Assembly: GCF_052180275.1 (NCBI RefSeq)
Contig: NZ_CP197465.1
Location: 5,890,001 to 5,954,000 of the forward strand
Reading direction: 5' to 3'
DNA: 64,000 nt
Origin: Kumtagia sp052180275
GTDB lineage: Bacteria; Pseudomonadota; Alphaproteobacteria; Rhizobiales; Rhizobiaceae
Numbering within the stretch: position 1 is the first letter of the stretch; the number at the start of each line of letters is the position of its first letter. The notes under the pieces were generated by a model that did no database searches, was not told the origin of the DNA, and was given only the letters and a program-made list of their open reading frames with translations. Positions 43,774 to 51,989 of this stretch are shown here, one piece after another. The position numbers were made by a program, and so were the translations under genes.

Positions 43774-45285
43774 TCACGCCACCGCCTCCAGCCCATGCCC
43801 GGCCATCAACTCGCCAAGCTGCTGCATCGAACGCTGGCCGCGCTTGGTGACGGAAGAAATGCGACCCTTCGAGATCACCGCGATGCGGTCCGACAGCGCC
43901 ATGATCTCCTCCAGATCCTCCGAGATCAGCAACACGGCCGCTCCACGGTCGCGCGCCTCGATCAGCCTTCCGTGCACGTAAGCCACCGCGCCGACGTCGA
44001 GGCCGCGAGTCGGCTGGTTGGCGACAATGATGCGCGGGTCGGGATCGAGCGCGCGACCCAGAATGAGCTTTTGCATGTTGCCGCCGGACAAGAGACGAAT
44101 GCGCGCGTCCGGCGACGGGCATTTCACGTCGTACTCGGCGATGATTTCTTCCGCGAAGGCTCTTGCAGCGTTCCAGTCGAGGAAGCCGCGGCTGCAGAAG
44201 CGCGGCGAGCGGTAGCTTTCAAGGATGAGGTTTTCGGCGACCGTCATGTCGCCGATGGTGCCGACGGCGTGGCGGTCCTCGGGAATGCGGCCGATGCCGA
44301 GGTCGAGCGCCTCCAGCGTCGACCATGGCGCGCGCTGTTCGCCGGCCAACGTGATGGTGCCCGCGGTCGGCGGTTCGCTGCCCGACAGCAGCGCGGCGAG
44401 TGCCGCCTGGCCGTTGCCGGAAACGCCGGCAAGGCCGAGTATCTCGCCGTCCTTCAGGGTCAGCGAAGCCCGGTCCAGCGGCGCGCCGGAACTTTTGCCG
44501 GCGGTCGACACCTCTTCCAGCACAAGGACGCGCCCGCCGAACGGCACATCGACGATCGGCGGCAGCGACGGCTCCTGTCCCACCATCAGCGCCGCCAGAT
44601 CGGAGCGCGTGGTCTCCGATGTGCGGCGCTCGCCGGCTAGCTTGCCGCCGCGCAGCACAAGCACGCGGTCGCTCACCGCCATCACCTCGTTGAGCTTGTG
44701 CGAGATGAAGATGATCGACAGCCCCTGCGCGACCAGCAATTTCAGCGTCTTGAACAGGGCTTCCGTCTCGGCTGGCGTCAGCACGGCGGTCGGCTCGTCG
44801 AGGATCAGCACCCGCGCCTCGCGATAGAGCGCTTTCAAAATCTCGACGCGCTGCCGTTCGCCGACCGAGAGCGCCGACACCAGCGCGCCGGGGTCGACCG
44901 CGAGGCCGAAATCGCCCGCCAGCCGGCCAATGCGCAACCGCGCCTCCGTGCGGTCGAAGCGCGGCCGCCACATGGACTGCGTGCCAAGCGCAATGTTTTC
45001 CAGCACCGTCAGGTTCTCGGCCAGCGTAAAATGCTGGTGCACCATGCCGATGCCGGCCTTCAGTGCAGCCCCAGGATCGCCGGGCGGCAGCCGCTTGCCG
45101 AAGGCCTCGACAGTACCCTCGTCGGCGACATAGTGGCCGAACAGGATGTTCATGAGGGTCGTCTTGCCGGCACCGTTCTCGCCAAGCAGCGCGACGATTT
45201 CACCCTTGGCTAGGTCGAAGGAGATGGAATCGTTGGCGGTCAGCGCGCCGAACCGCTTGGTGATGTTTTGGAGGTGGAGGACAAC
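43774..45285 (-). CDS. BMP-type (nucleoside) ABC transporter ATPase, tandem NBDs (start unresolved)
   Basis: About 503 residues hold two nucleotide-binding domains, as in YufO/RbsA-type importers. NBD1 has LGENGAGKTTLMNIL, Q-loop VHQHFTLAENLT and Walker B LILDEPTAVLT. NBD2 has a degenerate Walker A (GVSGNGQAALAAL), LLSGGNMQKLILGRAL and IIVANQPTRGLDVGA. The conserved sequence begins VVLHLQNITKRFG, where the codons are GTT GTC, not starts. The next in-frame TTG is at 45390, inside the palindromic element. The true start is therefore unresolved; 45285 marks where the conserved domain begins. Confidence 0.85.
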   Translation of the reverse strand, partial: VVLHLQNITKRFGALTANDSISFDLAKGEIVALLGENGAGKTTLMNILFGHYVADEGTVEAFGKRLPPGDPGAALKAGIGMVHQHFTLAENLTVLENIALGTQSMWRPRFDRTEARLRIGRLAGDFGLAVDPGALVSALSVGERQRVEILKALYREARVLILDEPTAVLTPAETEALFKTLKLLVAQGLSIIFISHKLNEVMAVSDRVLVLRGGKLAGERRTSETTRSDLAALMVGQEPSLPPIVDVPFGGRVLVLEEVSTAGKSSGAPLDRASLTLKDGEILGLAGVSGNGQAALAALLSGSEPPTAGTITLAGEQRAPWSTLEALDLGIGRIPEDRHAVGTIGDMTVAENLILESYRSPRFCSRGFLDWNAARAFAEEIIAEYDVKCPSPDARIRLLSGGNMQKLILGRALDPDPRIIVANQPTRGLDVGAVAYVHGRLIEARDRGAAVLLISEDLEEIMALSDRIAVISKGRISSVTKRGQRSMQQLGELMAGHGLEAVA

Positions 45286-45297
45286 ATCGCGGCCTTC

Positions 45298-45460
45298 CCC
45301 TCCCCCTTGAGGGGAGGGTGGCGGCGAAGCCGTCGGGAGGGGTTGCTGCGGCAGTGCCCGGCGTCCTTTTCTGAAATGTCCACGCCACAAAGGTCGCCGA
45401 GCGCGGCCGCACGGACCCGACCCGGCGGCTTCGCCGCCACCCTCCCCTCGAGGGGGAGGG
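45298..45460. repeat. Palindromic repeat at the 5' end of the nucleoside ABC ATPase gene
   Basis: The arms 45298-45335 and 45423-45460 are a 38-bp imperfect inverted repeat (about 36 matches), including CCCTCCCCCTTGAGGGGAGG and GGCGGCGAAGCCG. The core is about 87 bp. It fills the gap between the binding-protein stop (45468) and the first conserved ATPase residue (45285). Confidence 0.8.
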
Positions 45461-45467
45461 ATAGGCG

Positions 45468-46505
45468 CTAGCTCGACTTCGGCTCCTCGTCGTTGATGGC
45501 AACCGTGAACGAGCCGTCCTTGATCGCCTTTTCCTTCTCGGCGACCAGTTTTTTCGCCTCTTCCGGAACCTTGGCTTCGAACGTGCCGAGCGGGGCCAGC
45601 GAGCAACCGCCTTCCTTCATGAAGGAATAGACGCCGTAGTCCTCCGCCTTGAAGCTGCCGGCCTTGACCGCCGCGATCGCCTTGTCGAGCGTCGGTTCGA
45701 AATGCCAAAGCGCCGAGGCAACGACCGTCTCCGGATAGTCGGCCTGCGTATCAATGACGTTGCCGATGGCCAGAACCTTGCGTTCCTTGGCGGCATCGGA
45801 CACGCCGAAACGCTCGGCGTAGAGCAGGTCCGCGCCGCCGTCGATCTGGGCGAAAGCGGTTTCCTTGGCTTTCGGCGGGTCGAACCAGGAGCCGATGAAG
45901 GCAACCTGGAATTTCGTGTCGGGTGCGACTTCCTTAACACCTGCCATGAAGGCGTGCATGAGCCGGTTAACTTCCGGGATCGGGTAGCCGCCGACCATGC
46001 CGATGTTCTTCGCCTTGCTCATCGCGCCGGCGACGATGCCGGACAGGTAGGAGGCGTCCTGGATGTAATTGTCGAAGGTCGAGAAATTGGGAAGTGCTGC
46101 TTCCGGCTTGAAGCTCGATCCCATCAGGAAGGCGACGTCCGGATAGTCCTTGGCGACGATGCGGGCGGCGTCCTCCACGCCGAACACCTCGCCGAGGATC
46201 AGCTTGTTGCCGGCCTCGGCATACTCGCGCATGACGCGCTCGTAATCGGTGTTGGTCACATTCTCGGTGGCAGCGTATTCGATGTCGCCGCGATCCTTGG
46301 CGGCGTTCGCCGCCTTGTGCAGCCGGCTCACCCATTGCTGCTCGAAGGGCACGGTGTAGATCGCCGCGACCTTCAATTTCTCCTGGGCGAAAAGCCGGGT
46401 CGGCAGGCCGGAAACGGCGGTCAAGGCCACGCCGGCTCCGGCGGCCTTCAACATGGTACGACGGGAGAGCCCGGACAGCGTCCGGGGCGAAATTCGACTA
46501 GGCAT
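45468..46505 (-). CDS. BMP/PnrA-family periplasmic nucleoside-binding protein
   Basis: The 345-residue protein has a Tat-type signal (SRRTMLKAAGAGVALTAV) and probable cleavage near LFAQ. BMP-family blocks: KVAAIYTVPFEQQWVSRLH, GEVFGVEDAARIVAKDYPDV and GMVGGYPIPEVNRLMHAFM. BMP/PnrA proteins bind purine nucleosides or related ligands; the presence of a CodA-like gene at the end of the operon supports a base or nucleoside. AGAGGTGG precedes the ATG. It is the first gene of the importer operon. Confidence 0.88.
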   Translation of the reverse strand: MPSRISPRTLSGLSRRTMLKAAGAGVALTAVSGLPTRLFAQEKLKVAAIYTVPFEQQWVSRLHKAANAAKDRGDIEYAATENVTNTDYERVMREYAEAGNKLILGEVFGVEDAARIVAKDYPDVAFLMGSSFKPEAALPNFSTFDNYIQDASYLSGIVAGAMSKAKNIGMVGGYPIPEVNRLMHAFMAGVKEVAPDTKFQVAFIGSWFDPPKAKETAFAQIDGGADLLYAERFGVSDAAKERKVLAIGNVIDTQADYPETVVASALWHFEPTLDKAIAAVKAGSFKAEDYGVYSFMKEGGCSLAPLGTFEAKVPEEAKKLVAEKEKAIKDGSFTVAINDEEPKSS

Positions 46506-46887
46506 TCGACCACCTCTGGTTGGCAGGCTTCAGGTTGAAAAAACTGATCCCGTTTTTATCGTTTGGTAAAGGTTATGCGAATTTCGACATGCCGGCAATC
46601 CGGGCATTTCCGGCTTTCCCCACCCGATTTTCCGGCGCGGAGATCCAAGTTCCAGGAGACGCGCACATTGACGCAGGCCGTTGCTCCGCATCCTGTCGCG
46701 GCTCACTTATTGCACTGCAACAAAACGGCTGGACATAAGGGACATGTCCGCTCCAAACTGCTTCGGAACGGACGCCTGCGGATGCCCCACCGGTTCGCTT
46801 TCGATTCAAGAAGGCATGGACCGGCACGCCGCCGCCGTATAGGGTAACTAAGCGTTTGGGAGCGGAACGCCGCAAGGCAAGACCAAG
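46506..46887. other. Divergent promoter region of BMP operon and glycan cluster
   Basis: These 382 bp separate two divergent transcription units and must hold both promoters. The part near 46540-46600 is AT-richer than its surroundings. I see no convincing gene, riboswitch or repeat. Confidence 0.45.
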
Positions 46888-48108
46888 GTGAACGGCATGA
46901 TGCGGCGCTTCGAACATGCGCGTATCCTCATGTACAGCCATGATACGTTCGGGCTCGGCCATCTCAGACGGTGCCGGACGATCGCCCATTCGCTGGTCGA
47001 GGATTTCCGTGGCCTCAACGTGCTGATCATCTCCGGCGCGCAGATTGCCGGCGCCTTCGACTACCGGGCGCGTGTCGATTTCGTGAAGATTCCCAGCGTC
47101 ATCAAACTGCGCAATGGCGAATACACCTCGCTGGAACGCCATATCGACCTGCAGGAAACGCTGGAGATGCGGCGTTCGATCATCCGCTCCACCGCCGAGA
47201 CGTTCCAGCCGGACATCTTCATCGTCGACAAGGAGCCGATGGGCCTGCGCGGCGAGGTCGAGGACACGCTGGCCTATCTGAAGACGAGGGGTACCACGCT
47301 GGTGCTTGGCCTGCGCGAGGTGCTCGACGCGCCGCACCTGCTCGACGCCGAGTGGACCCGGCGTGACACGATGCGCAAGATCAGCCTGTTCTACGACACG
47401 ATCTGGGTCTACGGCCCTCCGGATTTCTACGATCCGCTGACCGGCCTCGACGTGCCGCCCGCCGTGCGCTCCAAGATGGACTTCGTCGGTTTCCTGCAGC
47501 GCAGCCTGTCACATGAGGCCGAGGCACCCGGCCACCGGCCGGAGGGCGACTATATTCTCGTCACCACTGGCGGCGGCGGCGACGGCGCGGAACTCATCCA
47601 CGACGTCATCCACGCCTATCAGCAGGATCCGACCCTGACCCACAAGGCGTTGATCATGCTCGGACCCTATATGCCTGTGAAGAAGCGGCAGAGGCTGATC
47701 GCCAAGGGCGCGACAATCCCATACATTGAGATACGAGAATTCGATAACCGCATGGAAGAGCTGATTGCCGGCGCCAAGGGCGTCGTCGCGATGGGCGGCT
47801 ACAATACCTATTGCGAGATCCTGTCCTTCGACAAGCCGGCGCTGATCGTGCCACGCACCGAGCCGCGCGAGGAACAATTGATCCGCGCCCAGCGCGCCTC
47901 CGAACTCGGCCTGATCGACATGCTGATGCCCGAGGAGGCCGCGGACGCCAGTCGTTTCGCCACTGCGCTCAAGGCGCTGCCCAAGCGTCCTCCGCCGTCG
48001 AAATCACGTCCCGATCTCCGGCTCGAAGGCTTGGCCAACATCTCCGGCATCGTGCAGAACTGGCTGGGCGAACAGCCGCCGTCGCACCTGTCCGTGGTCG
48101 AGGGCTGA
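46888..48108 (+). CDS. MurG-like GT-B glycosyltransferase, copy A
   Basis: The 406-residue protein starts at GTG (or ATG 3 codons later). The N-terminal block MYSHDTFGLGHLRRCRTIAHSL and the C-terminal AMGGYNTYCEILSFDKPALIVP follow the UDP-sugar-dependent MurG-like fold. VTTGGGGDGAELIHDVI is the glycine-rich hinge. It is a distant paralogue of the gene at 49345-50490, with a GT4 enzyme between them. The acceptor is probably a surface polysaccharide or glycolipid. Confidence 0.78.
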   Translation: MNGMMRRFEHARILMYSHDTFGLGHLRRCRTIAHSLVEDFRGLNVLIISGAQIAGAFDYRARVDFVKIPSVIKLRNGEYTSLERHIDLQETLEMRRSIIRSTAETFQPDIFIVDKEPMGLRGEVEDTLAYLKTRGTTLVLGLREVLDAPHLLDAEWTRRDTMRKISLFYDTIWVYGPPDFYDPLTGLDVPPAVRSKMDFVGFLQRSLSHEAEAPGHRPEGDYILVTTGGGGDGAELIHDVIHAYQQDPTLTHKALIMLGPYMPVKKRQRLIAKGATIPYIEIREFDNRMEELIAGAKGVVAMGGYNTYCEILSFDKPALIVPRTEPREEQLIRAQRASELGLIDMLMPEEAADASRFATALKALPKRPPPSKSRPDLRLEGLANISGIVQNWLGEQPPSHLSVVEG

Positions 48109-48121
48109 CGTCAGACCCTCC

Positions 48122-49354
48122 ATGCGTCGAAAAACCGTCGTCCTGCTCAAGGGCTATCCCCGGCTGTCCGAAACCTTCATCGCGCAGGAACTGCGCGGGC
48201 TGGAACGCGCCGGGCTCGACCTCGTGCTGGTTTCCATGCGCCGCCCGACCGACAGGAAGCGCCACCCGGTGCATGACGAGATCAAGGCACCGGTCGTCTA
48301 TCTCCCCGAATATCTTCACGAAGAACCGCTGCGTGTGGCGAGGGGTTTTCTGCTCGTACTGTTCCGGCCAGGCTTTTGGGGCATGCTCGGACGGTTCGTC
48401 TCCGACCTTGGCCGAGACCGGACCCGCAACCGTTTTCGGCGTTTCGGCCAGGCGCTGGTGCTTGCCGCCGAATGGCCGAAAGGCGCAGAATGGCTGCACG
48501 CGCATTTCATCCACACGCCGGCTTCGGTGGCAGCCTATGCCAGCAAGATCACGGGCATAGGATGGACCTGCTCGGCGCATGCCAAGGATATCTGGACCTC
48601 GCCCGATTGGGAATTGCAGCAGAAGCTGGCCTGCGCCCATTGGGTGGTCACCTGCACACATTCCGGTTTCGAGCATCTGCAATCCCTAGCTGCCGAGCCA
48701 GAGCGTGTGCATCTGAGCTATCATGGCCTCGACCTGGACCGTTTCGGTCCGTTCGCCGGCGAGCGGTCGGACGCCGACGGATCCGATCCGGCAAAGCCGG
48801 TGACGATCGTCAGCGTCGGACGCGCGGTCGGGAAGAAGGGTTACGACATTCTTCTGGAAGCGCTGGCGCTGCTGCCCAAAGACCTCTCATGGCGGTTCGA
48901 ACATATCGGCGGCGGCGAAAAACTGCCTGAACTCAAGGTCTTGGCCGACAAACTGGGGATTTCGCAGCGCATCGAATGGAAGGGCGCGATGGCGCAGGAA
49001 GAGGTGCTGAAACACTACCGCAGCGCCGATCTGTTCGCGCTGGCATGCCGCGTCACCGACGACGGCGACCGCGACGGGTTGCCCAACGTGCTGGTAGAAG
49101 CCTCCAGCCAGCGCCTGCCCTGCATCTCGACGACCATCTCCGGCATACCCGAACTGATCACCGAAGGCGAGAACGGGCTGCTGGTGCCGCCGAAGGACGC
49201 AAAAGCCTTGGCCAACGCGCTGGAGCGCGCCATCCGCGATCCGGACCTGCGCAGAAGGCTCGGCAACGCGGCGGAACACCGCGTGCGCGCGCATTTCGAC
49301 CACCATACCAGCATCGACCAGCTCGTCGGATTGTTCGAGGGCGAATGGCGATAA
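48122..49354 (+). CDS. Glycosyltransferase family 4
   Basis: The 410-residue GT-B enzyme has LKGYPRLSETFIAQELRGLE near the N-terminus, HAHFIHTPASVAAYASKI, and the donor-site region VSVGRAVGKKGYDILLEALA. The C-terminal EX7E-type block is DGDRDGLPNVLVEASSQRLP followed by GIPELITEGENGLLVPPKD. It is a retaining sugar transferase, as in exopolysaccharide pathways. It starts 13 bp after the upstream gene and overlaps the downstream one by 10 bp, so the three form one unit. Confidence 0.88.
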   Translation: MRRKTVVLLKGYPRLSETFIAQELRGLERAGLDLVLVSMRRPTDRKRHPVHDEIKAPVVYLPEYLHEEPLRVARGFLLVLFRPGFWGMLGRFVSDLGRDRTRNRFRRFGQALVLAAEWPKGAEWLHAHFIHTPASVAAYASKITGIGWTCSAHAKDIWTSPDWELQQKLACAHWVVTCTHSGFEHLQSLAAEPERVHLSYHGLDLDRFGPFAGERSDADGSDPAKPVTIVSVGRAVGKKGYDILLEALALLPKDLSWRFEHIGGGEKLPELKVLADKLGISQRIEWKGAMAQEEVLKHYRSADLFALACRVTDDGDRDGLPNVLVEASSQRLPCISTTISGIPELITEGENGLLVPPKDAKALANALERAIRDPDLRRRLGNAAEHRVRAHFDHHTSIDQLVGLFEGEWR

Positions 49355-50490
49355 AAGACGGCGTCACGCCCAAAATCCTGTTTTATGTCCAGCACCTGCT
49401 GGGAATAGGGCACCTCGCACGGGCCAGCAGGGTTGCCGCGGCTCTGCAAAATGACGGTTTTTCGGTCACGATCGTCACCGGCGGCCTGCCTGTGCGCGGT
49501 TTTCCACCTTCCCAGCTAGACCATGTCGCACTGCCGGCGGTGACCTCGGCCTCCGAGGCGTTTTCCGGCCTGATCGATGCCGATGGAAATGTGGTCGATG
49601 ACGCCTTCAAAGAGCGCCGGCGCGAATTGCTGATCGACACGCTGCATGAGCTGCGGCCGGACATCGTCGTCATCGAGGCTTTTCCGTTCGGGCGCCGCCA
49701 GGTGCGGTTCGAACTGCTGCCGCTGCTTGAAGCGGTCGCCGGAATGAACCCTCGCCCAAAACTGGTGACGTCGGTTCGAGACCTGCTTCAGGAGCGGGTG
49801 AAACCTGGGCGCAACGAGGAGACGGTCGAACTGCTGAATGCACATTTCGATCTCGTGATGGTCCATGGCGACCCGAAATTTTCGCGACTGGAGGACACGT
49901 TCCCGCTGGCCGCCGAAATCCGCCCGCCGGTCGGGTACACCGGGCTGGTCGCGGCACCGCCACCCGCCCTGCCGAGCGAAACCTTTCAAGTGCTGATTTC
50001 GGCCGGAGGCGGCGCGGCCGGGGCCGATCTGGTCAAGGCGGCGATCGAAGCGGCCCGGCTTCTGCCGGATATCCGCGACTGGGCGCTGATCACCGGACCG
50101 AACCTTCCGCAATCTGCATATGACGCGGCCACCGCCGAAGCGCCGCCGGGCTTAAAACTGTTCCGCTTCCGCGAGGATTTTCCGAGCCTGCTGGCAGGCG
50201 CGGAACTGTCAGTGTCGCAGGCGGGCTACAACACCGTCTGCGACGTGCTGAGGGCCGGCTGCCGGTCGCTGCTGGTGCCGTTCAGCGCCGGCGGCGAAAC
50301 CGAACAGACGGCGCGTGCCGAGCGGCTGGAAAATCTGGGGCTAGCGACGACGCTGCTGGAGCACGGCCTGACCGGTCGTCAACTCGCCGCAGCGATCACC
50401 GTGGCGCTGGCGCGGCCAAAGCCGCCGGCCGCAGCACTGGACCTTGACGGCGCCAACGGAGCGGCAAGACTTTTGATGACGTTGCTATAG
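49345..50490 (+). CDS. MurG-like GT-B glycosyltransferase, copy B
   Basis: The 381-residue protein begins MAIKDGVTPKILFYVQHLLG, overlapping the GT4 gene by 10 bp. Family blocks: LLGIGHLARASRVAAALQ, LISAGGGAAGADLVKAAIEA and VSQAGYNTVCDVLRAGCRSL, followed by the nucleotide-sugar segment ETEQTARAERLENLG. It parallels the first gene of the unit (GLGHLRRCRTIA, GGYNTYCEIL). The sugar and acceptor are unknown. Confidence 0.8.
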   Translation: MAIKDGVTPKILFYVQHLLGIGHLARASRVAAALQNDGFSVTIVTGGLPVRGFPPSQLDHVALPAVTSASEAFSGLIDADGNVVDDAFKERRRELLIDTLHELRPDIVVIEAFPFGRRQVRFELLPLLEAVAGMNPRPKLVTSVRDLLQERVKPGRNEETVELLNAHFDLVMVHGDPKFSRLEDTFPLAAEIRPPVGYTGLVAAPPPALPSETFQVLISAGGGAAGADLVKAAIEAARLLPDIRDWALITGPNLPQSAYDAATAEAPPGLKLFRFREDFPSLLAGAELSVSQAGYNTVCDVLRAGCRSLLVPFSAGGETEQTARAERLENLGLATTLLEHGLTGRQLAAAITVALARPKPPAAALDLDGANGAARLLMTLL

Positions 50491-50520
50491 GCAGCAGCGT
50501 GCTGGACAGTTCGGCAGGTC

Positions 50521-50541
50521 CGGTAGTAATCTTGCCTACCG
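50521..50541. promoter_or_regulatory. Inverted repeat upstream of parDE
   Basis: CGGTAG-N9-CTACCG is a 6+9+6 dyad 53 bp before the ParD start. ParD antitoxins autoregulate at such sites, so it is a plausible operator. Confidence 0.4.
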
Positions 50542-50593
50542 ATGTCAGCAGAGTCGAGCTGGCCTTGGGCCACCGCTTCAGAAAGGCGGCCTC

Positions 50594-50875
50594 ATGTCGA
50601 ACGTGGAAAAGATCAGCGTCGCCGTCACCCCGGAAATGGCAGCCATGATGCGCCAGGCAGTCGAATCCGGCGAATATGCTTCGGCTAGCGAAGTCATGCG
50701 GGAGGCCTTGCGCGACTGGAAGCAGCGCCGGCTTGAGAGGGAGCGTGCAATCGAGAAGATTGGCAGGCTATGGGATGAAGGAATCGCTAGCGGACCAGCA
50801 ATAGATGGCGAAGAGGTATTTGCTCGACTGAGGCGCAAGCTTGACGACAAGATCGCCGGTCGCAAATCAAGATGA
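50594..50875 (+). CDS. parD: ParD-family antitoxin
   Basis: The 93-residue protein begins MSNVEKISVAVTPEMAAMMR. The ribbon-helix-helix domain reads SVAVTPEMAAMMRQAVESGEY then ASASEVMREALRDWKQRR, the ParD/CopG pattern. A charged C-terminal tail would bind and neutralise the ParE toxin encoded next. AAAGGCGG lies upstream. The stop overlaps the toxin start (ATGA). Confidence 0.9.
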   Translation: MSNVEKISVAVTPEMAAMMRQAVESGEYASASEVMREALRDWKQRRLERERAIEKIGRLWDEGIASGPAIDGEEVFARLRRKLDDKIAGRKSR

Positions 50876-51138
50876 CCGTTCGCTTCAGGCCGGAAGCTGA
50901 AGCCGATATCGAGGCGATAGTGCTCTATATCGCAGAAGACAACCCGTCCGCGGCGACGCACTGGGTTCATGAAATCCACGCCAAATGCGAGACGCTTGGG
51001 AAAATGCCCGGTATGGGTGTGGCACGATCGGAAATTCGACAGGGTTTGCGAACTTTTCCAGCTGGCAACTACTTGATTTTCCACCAACTGGTCGATGCCG
51101 GCGTGGAAATTGTCCGCGTCGTTCACGGCGCTCGGTAA
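50872..51138 (+). CDS. parE: ParE-family toxin (RelE/ParE superfamily)
   Basis: The 88-residue protein has the RelE/ParE fold: VRFRPEAEADIEAIVLYIAE, GMGVARSEIRQGLRTFPAGNYLIFHQLVD and VEIVRVVHGAR. ParE toxins typically poison DNA gyrase. It is translationally coupled to parD. The pair sits between glycosyltransferase genes and the pseudo-ABC gene, which suggests that this locus has been a site of gene gain. Confidence 0.9.
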   Translation: MTVRFRPEAEADIEAIVLYIAEDNPSAATHWVHEIHAKCETLGKMPGMGVARSEIRQGLRTFPAGNYLIFHQLVDAGVEIVRVVHGAR

Positions 51139-51162
51139 TGGCAGGATATGTTGTAGCCGGCG

Positions 51163-51858
51163 TCAAACCCGCCCGATCAGCATATATCGCGTATATTTCT
51201 TCATCGGCAGTTCGCCGGCGAAGTCGATATGCGACAGACCCGCCAGTTCGCCGAAAGCGTCGAGGCACGCCACACAGGCGATATGCGTCGGCTCGGCGAA
51301 ATAATTGTTGGACTGCAACAGCACCCGCGTGCCCTTCGGCATCAGCGACAGCCACGACCGGATATCTGGGATATGCTCGCAGCTCGTGTTGACCACGAGG
51401 TCTGGCCGCCGGCCAACATAGTCGAGCCTGTACATGTCGGCCGTCACCGCCCGGAATCGTTCCTCATGCGCGTGGTTCAGGGTCTCGGCGATCTCTCCGA
51501 CCGCGGGATCGATGTCGCTGTTCTCGATGAGGCCGATCTTGAAGCGCGGGTCGTCCAGCAGCATGGCTGCAAGCACGCCGTACCAGCCGCCGACGATCCA
51601 TATTTCACCGAAAACGCCACCCACCCTTTCAAAAAGGCTGTCTCGCGCCCACATTTTGCAGGCGACCTGCTTATGGTTGAAGGCGTTGCCGATGTCGGCT
51701 TCCGGATGCTTGGCGATGACCCTCGACAGGCCTTTGACAAGCGGACTTCGGCAATAGACGGCGATGCCTCGCGTCAGGTCGAAAGCGTGTTCATGCCAAT
51801 CTTCATCGGCGTAGCAAGGCTGGGTAGCGTCCATGATGCGGCTGTTGTAGGCTGGCAT
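51163..51858 (-). CDS. Rossmann-fold methyltransferase-like protein
   Basis: The 231-residue protein shows IWIVGGWYGVLAAMLLDDPRF (SAM-binding-like motif I), LIENSDIDPAVGEIAETLN and PDLVVNTSCEHIPDIRSWLS. Motif I is atypical (VGGWYGVL), so SAM binding is probable rather than certain. The acceptor is unknown. No clear ribosome site is seen and the start could be at an ATG eight codons later. It is divergent from the pseudo-ABC gene. Confidence 0.65.
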   Translation of the reverse strand: MPAYNSRIMDATQPCYADEDWHEHAFDLTRGIAVYCRSPLVKGLSRVIAKHPEADIGNAFNHKQVACKMWARDSLFERVGGVFGEIWIVGGWYGVLAAMLLDDPRFKIGLIENSDIDPAVGEIAETLNHAHEERFRAVTADMYRLDYVGRRPDLVVNTSCEHIPDIRSWLSLMPKGTRVLLQSNNYFAEPTHIACVACLDAFGELAGLSHIDFAGELPMKKYTRYMLIGRV

Positions 51859-51989
51859 CGTTGGGGAAGCAATCGAAGACCTTCAGACGGAATTTCATGC
51901 ATCTGCACAAGCCATTGATCGCGGCCGGCACCATCGATGCGGACCGTTCGCCTTTTCGGGCGGTCGAGCGCGGGGCTCGCTGACGCACG

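Noticed and set aside
46506..46887. Purine riboswitch before the BMP operon
   Set aside because: No three-way junction pairing or conserved purine-aptamer loops could be found in the leader.
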